Notes: generated by a model from the sequence alone, not told the origin. A DNA stretch of 33,228 bases from Ktedonobacterales bacterium (GCA_027451525.1 DAIDJF010000060.1:1-33228); one strand, 5' to 3'; positions 24,935-33,126 are shown, counted from the stretch's first letter. A program made the numbers and translations.

Positions 24935-25600
24935 ATGCCCGAAACGGAAACAGACCAGCAGCACATGCCGATTGTCGCCTGCGTGACAGTAGGCGATTTT
25001 GAAGAAAACTGCTACCTCTACGCCTGCCCGCAGACACGCGAGGCAGTTATTATCGACCCCGGCGATGAGGCGGAGCGTATTCTGGAAACTATTCAGGAGC
25101 TACAACTCATACCAAAATACATCATCAACACGCACGGACACATTGATCATATCTGCGCGATTGACGCCGTCAGCGTGGTCTACCCTGTTCCGCTGGCAAT
25201 CCATGCCGATGATGTCTACATGTATACGGAAGAGGGCGCAGCGCGCATGTTTGGGCGCACCCCACCGCTCGTCAAGCGCAAACCAGATATCCTGCTCAAA
25301 GAGGGCGACCGTATCACCTTCGGTACACTGGCTCTTGATGTCCTGCACACTCCTGGTCATACCCCTGGTGGTATCTGTCTGGTCAGCCAACCCTACTGCG
25401 TCTTCAGTGGTGATACACTTTTCCACCGCAGTATCGGGCGCACCGACTTGCCGGGCGGCAACTATGAGCAGCTTATCACTGCTATTAAGACCAAATTGTA
25501 TCCGCTGGACGAGGATTTGGTCGTGTTTGCCGGACATGGCGAACCAACCACCATTGCGGAAGAGAAATACGAAAATCCATTTGTCACTATAGAGGAGTAA
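24935..25600 (+). CDS. Metallo-beta-lactamase fold hydrolase (glyoxalase II-like)
   Basis: A 221-residue cytoplasmic metallohydrolase. The metal-binding motif THGHIDH is at residues 66-72. HTPGHTPGG, SGDTLF and GHGEPTT supply the other metal ligands. The motif SIGRTDLPGG is typical of the YcbL/YqgX type, which often act as glyoxalase II-like thioesterases. AGGAAGGA lies before ATG. The stop is 4 bases before the UDP-glucose dehydrogenase start, so the two are co-transcribed. The substrate is unproven. Confidence 0.9.
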   Translation: MPETETDQQHMPIVACVTVGDFEENCYLYACPQTREAVIIDPGDEAERILETIQELQLIPKYIINTHGHIDHICAIDAVSVVYPVPLAIHADDVYMYTEEGAARMFGRTPPLVKRKPDILLKEGDRITFGTLALDVLHTPGHTPGGICLVSQPYCVFSGDTLFHRSIGRTDLPGGNYEQLITAIKTKLYPLDEDLVVFAGHGEPTTIAEEKYENPFVTIEE

Positions 25601-25604
25601 CCGC

Positions 25605-28439
25605 GTGTCAGTAATTTGCGTTATCGGTACAGGCTATGTTGGATTGGTCACAGGAACCTGCCTTGCCGACATGGGTAATCAGGTCACATGCGTTGATATC
25701 ATCACAGAGAAGATCGAAAAATTGAAAAAAGGCGTCCTGCCTATTTACGAGCCTGGGCTGGAAGAGATGGTGCATCGCAACTATCATGCCGGGCGATTAC
25801 GCTTCACCACCAACTACAGCGAGGGCCTGGCAGGCTGCGAATTTATTTTTATTGCCGTCAACACTCCCACTGGCAACGGTCAGGGAGGTGCAGACATGCG
25901 CTATGTGGAGAGCGCGGCGCGTAGTATCGCCGAGGAACTCGACCACTATGCCATTATCATCAACAAAAGCACTGTCCCTGTCGGTAGCGGTGACGTGGTT
26001 TCGCGCGTCATTCGCAGCAATCTCCAGCGGCCCGATATCAATTTCTCGGTCGTCTCGAACCCCGAATTTCTGCGTGAAGGCTCTGCCATTCTCGATTTCC
26101 AGCAGCCAGACCGCATCGTGCTCGGCTCCTCGGACCCCGAAGCGGCCTACACTGTTGCGCGTCTCTACATGCCGTTGCGCGCTCCCATCGTCACCACCGA
26201 CCTCTATACAGCCGAGATGATCAAATACGCCTCGAATGCGTTCCTGGCTACCAAAATCTCCTTCATCAACGAGATCGCACAAATCTGCGAACGCCTGGGG
26301 GCCGATGTCAAAGAGGTTGCTGTCGGCATGGGCTACGACAAGCGCATCGGACACGCCTTTCTGAACGCGGGCCTTGGATACGGGGGCAGCTGCTTTGAGG
26401 CCGATGAGACGGTCTTCACGCTCAACAGTCCGAATGTCGCGGCGGAGCGTTTCGATACACTCTTTAAAAAAGGCGGCACGCCCTATCGCGGCGATATTGT
26501 TGAACTTGTGCAGCCAGAACATCAGCGCGTTTTGGCCTTTGACCTGGAAACGGGTCAGCCCGTGCTTGCCGATGTCCACGCAATCACACGCCGTCCCTAC
26601 AAAGGCACGATGGTCAAGATCAATACCAGCATGGGGCGTACCCTGCATGTCACTGCTGACCATCCTGTCATTGTCTACAAAGATCAACAATTCAACATTT
26701 TGGAAGCGGATGCAGTTGTTCCAGGCGACCAACTTATGGCCCTCTGCGCGCTACCAACCGTTGAGCAGGCCACACATCTCAATCTGATCGACCTTTTAAG
26801 AGACACTGAACTTGAGGCCGATGTCTATGTCACGCCAACTGATAATAGCTTTAGCGAGCAGTATGCCCAGTTCGCTTCAGCTATTCCGTCCTCAATGCTC
26901 AAATATCCACACGAGATCAAGCGGTATAATCGCATGTCGCTACGCCTGTTCCGCTATCTGAGTGAGGCCAACATTTTGCAGGTTCCCGCCGAAAAACTAC
27001 GTCTGTACACGGCAAAAGGCGCGGCAACCATGCTCAACGCCTTGATCCCCGTTGACGTGGACCTGCTACGTCTGTGTGGCTACTACCTCGCCGAGGGCTA
27101 TCTCGCGCAAGATCATGGACGCGCCAATGCGTTGCGTGAGCGCATCGGCTTCACCTTCCACGAACAAGAGCTGGAATATGTTAGCGATGTGCAGCGCATC
27201 CTGAGCGGTTGGGGTCTCAAGTTTAGCGAACACAATGCCACGCACGCCACCACTACGCTTGTCTCCTCGCGTATCCTGGCCTGGCTCCTGCGCGACATCC
27301 TGCGCTGTGGCACGCGCTCAGAAAACAAGGCCCTGCCTCGTATGGTCTTCAATGTCAAGCCGGAACTGCGGCACGAGTTGATTCGCGGCGCGTTCAGCGG
27401 TGATGGCGCGCTCACAACAATACAAAACGGGCAGAACCTGATGCTGGAATATGCCACTGTTAGCAAAGCATTGGCAGACGGCATGACGCTTCTGCTGCAA
27501 ACACTTGGTATCATCCCTTCCATGCGCACACGAATGATGAATAAGTCAACGCAACCTGCCTATATCCTACGCGTAAGCGGCTACGAACAGATTGCGTTAC
27601 TAAGAAATGTCTTTGGCGAGAAACGGCGCGCGCAGATCGAGAGCATCCTGGCAGGCTATCAACGCCATATTCAACCGCATGGCTATCAACAATTTGGGCC
27701 ATTCGCTACGCTGACGGTCCGAGAAGTTGAACATCAAGATGTTGAAACTACCGTCTATAGCATGGAGACCAGCACGGGCACGCTGATCGCCTCATCTGGC
27801 CTGATTAGCCATAACTGCTTCCCCAAAGACGTGCGGGCACTGGCGCATATGGCAGACGAGGCAGGTCTGCACCCACAACTACTGCACGCTGTTATGGAGA
27901 TCAACCATGACCAGCGGCGGCTCGTCGTCAGCAAACTGACCTCGATTCTCGGCTCACTGCGCGGCACAACAATTGGCGTGCTGGGTCTGGCCTTCAAACC
28001 CAATACTGATGACATGCGCGAAGCTCCTGCTGTCGATATCATTCGCTGGATTACGAGCCAGGGTGCGCACGTGCGCGTCTATGACCCCGTCGCCAGCGAG
28101 ACTGGACGCGAGGCACTGGTGCGCGAAGGCGTGCGCCTGGATAGCGTGACCTTCTGCGAGAACGCCTATAGCGTTGCTGAGCAGACCGACGCACTCGTCA
28201 TTGTCACCGAGTGGAACGAGTTTAAGTCGCTCAACATGCAGCGCGTGCGCTCACTCATGCACCGCCCAGTACTGATTGACGGACGCAATATCTACGAGGC
28301 AAACGAGATGCATCGCATTGGTTTCATCTATCGCGCGATGGGACGTGGAACAGGACCAGCACCAACGATCTTGCCCGCAGGCGATAGCGCAAATCTGCCA
28401 GCCGTTCAACCTACACTTGATATGAATATCGGCAACTAG
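25605..28439 (+). CDS. UDP-glucose 6-dehydrogenase with an intein
   Basis: A 944-residue precursor. Its exteins (residues 1-262 and 738-944, 469 together) form a UDP-glucose dehydrogenase that oxidises UDP-glucose to UDP-glucuronate with two NAD+. Visible are the NAD motif GTGYVGLVTG (8-17), VNTPTG, STVPVGSG, NPEFLREGS and, after splicing, GYGGSCFPKD with the catalytic Cys. The C-extein has GLAFKPNTDDMREAP and the end EWNEFKSL...LIDGRN. Start is GTG 25605, with GAGGAG 7 bases upstream. The intein (26391-27815) splits the active-site box, so only the spliced protein can be active. UDP-glucuronate feeds exopolysaccharide or cell-envelope sugars. GDP-mannose dehydrogenase is the nearest alternative. 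AcpS follows directly. Confidence 0.93.
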   Translation: MSVICVIGTGYVGLVTGTCLADMGNQVTCVDIITEKIEKLKKGVLPIYEPGLEEMVHRNYHAGRLRFTTNYSEGLAGCEFIFIAVNTPTGNGQGGADMRYVESAARSIAEELDHYAIIINKSTVPVGSGDVVSRVIRSNLQRPDINFSVVSNPEFLREGSAILDFQQPDRIVLGSSDPEAAYTVARLYMPLRAPIVTTDLYTAEMIKYASNAFLATKISFINEIAQICERLGADVKEVAVGMGYDKRIGHAFLNAGLGYGGSCFEADETVFTLNSPNVAAERFDTLFKKGGTPYRGDIVELVQPEHQRVLAFDLETGQPVLADVHAITRRPYKGTMVKINTSMGRTLHVTADHPVIVYKDQQFNILEADAVVPGDQLMALCALPTVEQATHLNLIDLLRDTELEADVYVTPTDNSFSEQYAQFASAIPSSMLKYPHEIKRYNRMSLRLFRYLSEANILQVPAEKLRLYTAKGAATMLNALIPVDVDLLRLCGYYLAEGYLAQDHGRANALRERIGFTFHEQELEYVSDVQRILSGWGLKFSEHNATHATTTLVSSRILAWLLRDILRCGTRSENKALPRMVFNVKPELRHELIRGAFSGDGALTTIQNGQNLMLEYATVSKALADGMTLLLQTLGIIPSMRTRMMNKSTQPAYILRVSGYEQIALLRNVFGEKRRAQIESILAGYQRHIQPHGYQQFGPFATLTVREVEHQDVETTVYSMETSTGTLIASSGLISHNCFPKDVRALAHMADEAGLHPQLLHAVMEINHDQRRLVVSKLTSILGSLRGTTIGVLGLAFKPNTDDMREAPAVDIIRWITSQGAHVRVYDPVASETGREALVREGVRLDSVTFCENAYSVAEQTDALVIVTEWNEFKSLNMQRVRSLMHRPVLIDGRNIYEANEMHRIGFIYRAMGRGTGPAPTILPAGDSANLPAVQPTLDMNIGN
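26391..27815 (+). mobile_element. 475-residue LAGLIDADG intein in UDP-glucose dehydrogenase
   Basis: The intein begins at Cys263 (CFEADETV) and ends with His-Asn (GLISHN), followed by extein Cys738 (+1). Splicing block B is VTADHPVIVY with T350 and H353. Block F/G is VYSMETSTGTLIASSGLISHN. Two LAGLIDADG-type helices are present, LCGYYLAEG (490-498, acidic E497) and LIRGAFSGDGA (592-602, acidic D600), so the endonuclease may be active. The C-terminal penultimate His and the Asn needed for cyclisation are intact. The insertion point is the conserved GGS/CFPKD of the host enzyme, so that extein Cys+1 is also the catalytic residue. Boundaries follow from host-family alignment. Confidence 0.93.
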
Positions 28440-28449
28440 GAGATCCCGC

Positions 28450-28977
28450 ATGAACGACGACCAGCCATTGCTCTTTACACCCCTTGTACGCAAGCCTGGA
28501 GAACAGATACCCGACTGGCTCTTCGGGCCTGCGGGCATGGCTGGTCTGCCCGCGCCGCTGCTCGCTCCACAGGGCGTCAATATCGCCGTTGGCATCGACA
28601 TCATCGAGGTTGAGCGCGTGCGCAAGGTCTATGAGAAACACGGCGAGCGTTTCTTACAGCGCGTTTTTACTGAGATGGAGGTGCGCCAGTGTCGCGGCAA
28701 AGTGACGCGCCTTGCTGGTCGCTTCGCAGCCAAAGAAGCGATCAGTAAGGCTCTGGGCACAGGTCTACACGGCGTGGCGTGGCGCGAAATGGAAGTCGTA
28801 CAACTACGCAGCGGACGACCTAGCGTGCGGCTCTACGGCAATGCGCGTAAACGTGCCGAGTTACTCGGTCTCAGCGCGTTCGATGTCAGCATGGCAGATC
28901 TGGCTCAGTTCTCGATTGCCATCGCCGTCGCAGCGCAAACACAACATAATAGTAGTAAAGAAAGTGGGGAAGCATGA
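28450..28977 (+). CDS. acpS: Holo-[acyl-carrier-protein] synthase
   Basis: A 175-residue protein that transfers 4'-phosphopantetheine from CoA to acyl carrier protein. GIDIIEVERV (D50) and RFAAKEAISKALGTG (E96) hold the Mg-binding residues. About 45 extra residues (FGPAGMAGLPAPLLAPQ...) precede the core, compared with the usual 120-residue enzyme. The AGGAGA 7 bases before ATG 28450 supports the extension; an alternative start inside at 28537 (MAGLP) cannot be excluded. The start lies 10 bases after the UDP-glucose dehydrogenase stop, and the end overlaps dtd by ATGA. Confidence 0.9.
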   Translation: MNDDQPLLFTPLVRKPGEQIPDWLFGPAGMAGLPAPLLAPQGVNIAVGIDIIEVERVRKVYEKHGERFLQRVFTEMEVRQCRGKVTRLAGRFAAKEAISKALGTGLHGVAWREMEVVQLRSGRPSVRLYGNARKRAELLGLSAFDVSMADLAQFSIAIAVAAQTQHNSSKESGEA

Positions 28978-29420
28978 GAGCATTACTTCAGCGCGTCAGC
29001 CGGGCCAGCGTCACGGTTGACGGACAGGTGGTCGGGCGCATCGAACAGGGCTTGCTGGTCCTGGTCGGCATCGGGCAGGGCGACAGCGAGGCGCAGGTTC
29101 GCCAGATGTGCGAGAAGATTATCAATCTGCGCATCTTCGAGGATGACGAGGGTAAGATGAACCGCTCCCTGCAGGATATTGGTGGCGCAATCCTCGTCGT
29201 TTCCCAGTTTACACTCTACGCGGACACACGCAAAGGTCGCCGTCCCAGTTTTATCAACGCCGCGCATCCCTCTATCGCGGAACAACTGGTGGAACGCTTC
29301 AAAAACCTCTTACGCACCTATCATCTCACGGTTGAGGGTGGCGTCTTTGGCGCGCATATGGAGGTCGAGTTAGTCAACGATGGCCCTGTGACGATCTGGC
29401 TCGATAGCGTGGACATGTAG
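28974..29420 (+). CDS. dtd: D-aminoacyl-tRNA deacylase
   Basis: A 148-residue enzyme that removes D-amino acids (and glycine) from mischarged tRNAs. SQFTLYAD (77-84) and NDGPVT (135-140, the Gly-Pro motif that gives chirality filtering) mark the active site. Family length is the usual ~145. The ATG overlaps the acpS stop (ATGA), showing translational coupling. It acts with synthetases such as hisS nearby. Confidence 0.95.
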   Translation: MRALLQRVSRASVTVDGQVVGRIEQGLLVLVGIGQGDSEAQVRQMCEKIINLRIFEDDEGKMNRSLQDIGGAILVVSQFTLYADTRKGRRPSFINAAHPSIAEQLVERFKNLLRTYHLTVEGGVFGAHMEVELVNDGPVTIWLDSVDM

Positions 29421-29448
29421 CATCTTTCCTCTCTGCTTGCCTCGTCAA

Positions 29449-29479
29449 TTTGACACCCGCGCGCGCCGTACACTATACT
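29449..29479 (+). promoter_or_regulatory. Promoter of the tatD-cysS-like pair
   Basis: TTGACA (29449-29454) and TATACT (29474-29479) are separated by 19 bases, about 65 bases before the tatD start. The spacer is longer than the optimal 17. Confidence 0.5.
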
Positions 29480-29543
29480 TAATAAAGTAATATAAGGGAT
29501 GCTCTGTGGCATCTCTTCTGTGTGTTGGAAAGGATACTACCAC

Positions 29544-30329
29544 GTGCTTGTCGATAGCCACACCCACATCGACACGTCCCGTTTTGATACAGACCGCGAA
29601 TCCGTCATTCAGGCTGCCCTCGCGGGTGGCGTCACGCGCATGGTTGATCCCGGTTGTGATCTCGCCTCGAGTCAGGACGCGCTGGCACTGGCAAAGTCGC
29701 ATCCAGGCGTCGTTTTCGCGGGTGTCGGCGTGCATCCGCACGAGGCGACAACCTATACGGACGAAGTTGAAGCTCAACTGCGTACAATGACACGTGAGCC
29801 AGAGGTAGTCGCCATCGGCGAGTTCGGTCTCGACTATTTTCGTATGCTCTCACCCCGCGAGGTACAACGTGCCGTCTTCTGTCGCCATCTCGCGCTGGCT
29901 CGTGAGTATGATCTACCGTGCATCATTCACGTGCGCGACTCCCATGAAGATGTTATAGAGTTGCTACGAGAACACGGCAAAGGCTTACGCGGCGTCTTTC
30001 ACTGCTTCTCCGGCAATGTCGAGCAGGCCGAGGAATGCCTGAGCTTCGAGGGCTTCATGCTCTCCTTCGCCGGACCTCTGACCCGCGAAGGTAACGCTCT
30101 CCCAGATGTGGCACGGACGGCCCCTCTAGAGCGTATTTTGGTCGAGACTGATAGTCCATACCTGGTTCCCAAACCGCTGAAAGCCAGGCGCAATGAGCCA
30201 CTCTTTGTCAAGTATACCGCGCAAAAGCTCGCTGACCTGCGCGGCATGACGCTGGAAGAGATCGCGCACATCACTACCGCAAACGCTGTCCGTTTGTTTG
30301 GTTTAGGAGAAAAACATGAAACTATTTAA
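29544..30329 (+). CDS. tatD: TatD family metal-dependent deoxyribonuclease
   Basis: A 261-residue TIM-barrel hydrolase; TatD enzymes are 3'-5' exonucleases or DNases using divalent metals. Ligands are H6 and H8 (DSHTHID), E93 (GEFGLDYF), H129 (IIHVRDS), H153 (FHCFSG) and D203 (ETDSPYL). I chose GTG 29544 because AAAGGA lies 9 bases upstream and it puts the first metal motif at the N-terminus as in the family; an ATG at 29499 adds 15 unrelated residues. The 3' end overlaps the CysRS-like gene by 14 bases. YcfH-type members are the closest. Confidence 0.92.
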   Translation: MLVDSHTHIDTSRFDTDRESVIQAALAGGVTRMVDPGCDLASSQDALALAKSHPGVVFAGVGVHPHEATTYTDEVEAQLRTMTREPEVVAIGEFGLDYFRMLSPREVQRAVFCRHLALAREYDLPCIIHVRDSHEDVIELLREHGKGLRGVFHCFSGNVEQAEECLSFEGFMLSFAGPLTREGNALPDVARTAPLERILVETDSPYLVPKPLKARRNEPLFVKYTAQKLADLRGMTLEEIAHITTANAVRLFGLGEKHETI

Positions 30330-31500
30330 CACACTCACGCAGTCACTTGAGGACTTCGTACCAATAGACAATACGGTTCGCATCTATGTCTGTGGCGTCA
30401 CGCCTTACGACACCACCCACCTGGGTCACGCCTTCACCTATGTCTCTTTCGACACGCTGATCCGCTACCTGGAGCATCGCGGACATACCGTGCGCTATGT
30501 ACAGAACGTGACTGACATCGACGATGACATCATTCGCAAGTCTAAAGAGCTTGGGCTGGCCTGGGACGAATTAGGGCACCGCGAGACCACGCGCTTCCTG
30601 CGCGACATGGATTCGCTCAACGTGCGCCGTCCCGATGTTTACGCCAAAGCAACTGAGGAAATTGCGAACATCGTTACCATCGTTCAAGGCTTGATTGAGC
30701 GGGGACATGCCTATGTGAACGACAATTGTGTCTTTTATAGCATCAAGAGCGACCCCGATTTTGGCGTAATGGCGCGATCGATTGGTTTGAACAACTATGA
30801 TGCCATGCTGGCTATCGCTAACGAACGCGGCAATTTCCCCAATGATCCCCGCAAGCATGACCCACTCGACTTCGTGCTCTGGCAGGCGCAGGCTCCCGGC
30901 GAACCCGCGTGGGAGAGTCCCTGGGGTCCGGGACGTCCCGGCTGGCATATCGAGTGCAGCGCGATGTCAATGCACTATCTAGGGGAACAGATCGATATTC
31001 ATGGTGGCGGTAGCGATCTGGCCTTCCCACACCACACGTGCGAGATCGCGCAATCCGAACATTACACAGGCAAGGCTCCTTTCTCGCGCTTCTGGCTACA
31101 CACTGGCATGGTCTATCAGGACGGCGAAAAAATGAGCAAATCGCTGGGCAATCTGACGCTGGTCAGCAACCTGCTCAAGGACTACACACCCGACACGATT
31201 CGTGTCGTTTTGCAACAGCACCACTATCGTATGCCCTGGGAATGCTTCCCGGCAGACTTGCAGGGTGCGGCCCACATCGTTGAGACCTTCGCGCAGGTGC
31301 GTGCGCTCGTCGGACGAGATGCACAGGGCGAGAACGAGATGCTGCGCAGCCGTTTCAAGGCCGCGATGGAGAACGATCTCAACACACCAGAGGCCATTCT
31401 GCTGCTTAAAGAGGCGGCAGAACACACCCTCGCCACGCACGATCTGAACGCAGGAGCCGAGATTCTGCGCTTAACAAGCGTCCTGGGCCTCTGCGTCTAA
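30316..31500 (+). CDS. cysS: Short cysteinyl-tRNA synthetase-type ligase (CysRS or MshC-like)
   Basis: A 394-residue class I ligase that activates cysteine with ATP. HLGH (35-38) is the HIGH box and KMSKS (272-276) the second signature. Zinc ligands are C26, C214, H239 and E243. It ends where the helical bundle of CysRS ends (TSVLGLCV) and lacks the C-terminal anticodon-binding tail; E. coli CysRS has 461 residues. CGVTPYDTTHLGHAFTY and YVQNVTDIDD resemble MshC, the mycothiol ligase (about 410 residues). E243 is a CysRS-type zinc ligand, while HHTCE differs from HHENE. AGGAGA precedes ATG. A hairpin follows the stop directly, so it is not a truncated copy. Either a minimal CysRS or a thiol-biosynthesis ligase is possible. 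Confidence 0.85.
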   Translation: MKLFNTLTQSLEDFVPIDNTVRIYVCGVTPYDTTHLGHAFTYVSFDTLIRYLEHRGHTVRYVQNVTDIDDDIIRKSKELGLAWDELGHRETTRFLRDMDSLNVRRPDVYAKATEEIANIVTIVQGLIERGHAYVNDNCVFYSIKSDPDFGVMARSIGLNNYDAMLAIANERGNFPNDPRKHDPLDFVLWQAQAPGEPAWESPWGPGRPGWHIECSAMSMHYLGEQIDIHGGGSDLAFPHHTCEIAQSEHYTGKAPFSRFWLHTGMVYQDGEKMSKSLGNLTLVSNLLKDYTPDTIRVVLQQHHYRMPWECFPADLQGAAHIVETFAQVRALVGRDAQGENEMLRSRFKAAMENDLNTPEAILLLKEAAEHTLATHDLNAGAEILRLTSVLGLCV

Positions 31501-31516
31501 CAAGCATTGATGGTGA

Positions 31517-31543
31517 CACACGTAAGGCGACCCCTTACGTGTG
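31517..31543 (+). terminator. Hairpin after the CysRS-like gene
   Basis: CACACGTAAGG and CCTTACGTGTG pair perfectly over 11 bases with a 5-base loop, 16 bases after the stop. No U-tract follows. It shares ACGTAAGGCGA with the hairpin after the thiolase gene. Confidence 0.6.
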
Positions 31544-31622
31544 CCACGTTAACCGTTTCATCCCATACCATGCCACACCATTGAACACATCGCTCGTCTG
31601 TAATGGATAGCCTCACGATCTC

Positions 31623-32699
31623 ATGACAAAAAGAAAGATGATAGCCTTGCATCGATATCCACGAGTCGCGCTTCTTTGGTCTGGTGACGCTGAAGCACGC
31701 AAGAACGCGACGGCTGAAAACAGTAAGTTCCGGGCGGTTTTTGAAACCTTGGCCCAGTACCAAGTTCAAGCAGAACCTGCCGTGTACTACGACGCTTGTG
31801 TTGATGAGGTCCGACAGCAACTTCAAGGTGTTGATGGAGTGCTGGTGTGGGTCGATCCTCTTCAAGGCGGAACGAATCGGACGGTCCTCGACAATCTGCT
31901 GAGAGAGGTGGCTTCACAAGGTGCGTTTGTAAGTACACACCCTGATGTCATCTTGAAAATGGGAACGAAAGAAGTCCTCTTCCACACGCGGGACATCAGC
32001 TGGGGAGGAGATATTTCTCTCTATCCAACTAGAGAGGACTTTCATCAGCACTTTCCTGCTCGACTTGCGACAGGTGCTTCACGGGTCTTAAAGCAGTATC
32101 GCGGCAATGGCGGGACGGGAATCTGGCGAGTGGAGTTGCTTGATAGGATGAACTCACAGGAATCTGATCCAATCGTGCGTGTGCTGCACGCTCTGCGCAA
32201 CAGTCGAGAGCAACAGATGCCTTTAAGTGCCTTCATGGACCAATGTGACGCCTATTTTGTTGGATCAGGCTCCATAATTGATCAGCCTTTTTTCTCCCCA
32301 GTTCCTGATGGGATGGTTCGCTGCTATCTGTCTCAGAACGAGGTAGTGGGCTTTGGTCATCAATATGTCACGGCCTTACTCTGGCCAGAGAGCGGACAGG
32401 AGACTGTCGCACCACAACCGCGACTCTATTATCCTGAATCGCAACCAGAGTTCCAGGCCATCAAACGCAAGATGGAAAGCGAATGGCTCCCACAGTTTCA
32501 GCAGATCCTCGCTTTGGAAACAGAAGCGTTGCCCATGCTTTGGGATGCGGACTTTCTCTTTGGGCCAAAGACAGCCGCTGGGGAAGAGACCTATGTTTTG
32601 TGTGAAATCAATGTGAGTTCGGTCCATCCGTTTCCTGCTTCAGCCGTGCCGAAACTGGTTCAAAACGTCGTCACGCGCCTGAAGCAGCATCGCTCCTGA
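31623..32699 (+). CDS. Cj0069-like protein with ATP-grasp features
   Basis: A 358-residue cytoplasmic protein resembling the Cj0069 family. VLKQYRGNGGTGIWRVE (155-171) looks like the lysine plus glycine-rich loop of ATP-grasp enzymes, and CEINVSS (327-333) like the metal-binding E-x-N motif. The first ~110 residues form a Rossmann-like pre-grasp region (RVALLWSG, GVLVWVDPLQGG). An ATP-dependent carboxylate-amine ligase is therefore plausible, but no substrate is known. The start is uncertain: ATG 31623 has no good ribosome binding site, and ATG 31638 is an alternative. The CysRS-like ligase lies upstream but is separated by a hairpin. Confidence 0.7.
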   Translation: MTKRKMIALHRYPRVALLWSGDAEARKNATAENSKFRAVFETLAQYQVQAEPAVYYDACVDEVRQQLQGVDGVLVWVDPLQGGTNRTVLDNLLREVASQGAFVSTHPDVILKMGTKEVLFHTRDISWGGDISLYPTREDFHQHFPARLATGASRVLKQYRGNGGTGIWRVELLDRMNSQESDPIVRVLHALRNSREQQMPLSAFMDQCDAYFVGSGSIIDQPFFSPVPDGMVRCYLSQNEVVGFGHQYVTALLWPESGQETVAPQPRLYYPESQPEFQAIKRKMESEWLPQFQQILALETEALPMLWDADFLFGPKTAAGEETYVLCEINVSSVHPFPASAVPKLVQNVVTRLKQHRS

Positions 32700-32739
32700 C
32701 GGGTGAGATGTAAATTTGGGAATTTCGTGAGCGGTTCAG

Positions 32740-32803
32740 CGTCTTTGGCATAGCAATACAAGGTGGCACGGAAAATGCCCAAGCCCGCACAGATTTCTGG
32801 TGT
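32740..32803 (-). pseudogene. Relic of a recombinase-type C-terminal helix-turn-helix
   Basis: Read on the minus strand directly after the stop of the next gene, this stretch gives TPEICAGLGIFRATLYCYAK. This resembles the HTH_7 tail of serine recombinases, commonly E-I-C-x-x-L-G-I-S-R-A-T-L-Y-R-Y. No recombinase domain is present and no start precedes it. Only about 20 codons match, so it is a suggestive relic. Confidence 0.45.
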
Positions 32804-33091
32804 CTACTGCTGCTGATTCATCTGCTGATACCCCATTTCATAGGGGGCCTGGACCTGCTCCTCCCAGGAAGCACCTTTGGGCAAAGGGCCAGACGGAGGA
32901 GGCACATTTTGCCCGCTCGTATGCATGTTGCGCATCTGTTCCAGTTGAATTTGCAACCGCAATTCCTCGTTGCGCCGCTCCTGCATGCGCTCCCGATGTT
33001 TGAACGATTGGCGGATATACACACTTATTCCGTAGATGATGGGACCACCAAAAACGAACAGCAACCCGAAAATGGCCCAGAAAATTGTCAT
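32804..33091 (-). CDS. Small membrane protein of unknown function
   Basis: A 95-residue protein with one N-terminal membrane helix (MTIFWAIFGLLFVFGGPIIYGISVYI), a basic amphipathic segment (KHRERMQERRNEELRLQIQLEQMRNM, likely coiled coil) and a Pro/Gln-rich tail ending QQMNQQQ. I chose ATG 33091 because AGGAGA stands 7 bases upstream; a GTG at 33097 would nearly touch that site. A promoter lies at 33127-33155. I do not recognise a family; PspB-like layout is only superficial. Confidence 0.7.
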   Translation of the reverse strand: MTIFWAIFGLLFVFGGPIIYGISVYIRQSFKHRERMQERRNEELRLQIQLEQMRNMHTSGQNVPPPSGPLPKGASWEEQVQAPYEMGYQQMNQQQ

Positions 33092-33126
33092 AATCACATC
33101 TCCTGTCTATTCGGTCTCTTTGTGAA

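Noticed and set aside
25797..26732. 311-residue reading frame on the minus strand
   Set aside because: It is antisense to UDP-glucose dehydrogenase and its intein, with no motif; a shadow of biased codon use.
31400..31622. Frameshifted remainder of a full-length CysRS after 31500
   Set aside because: No continuing anticodon-domain sequence is seen in any frame, and a hairpin follows the stop directly.
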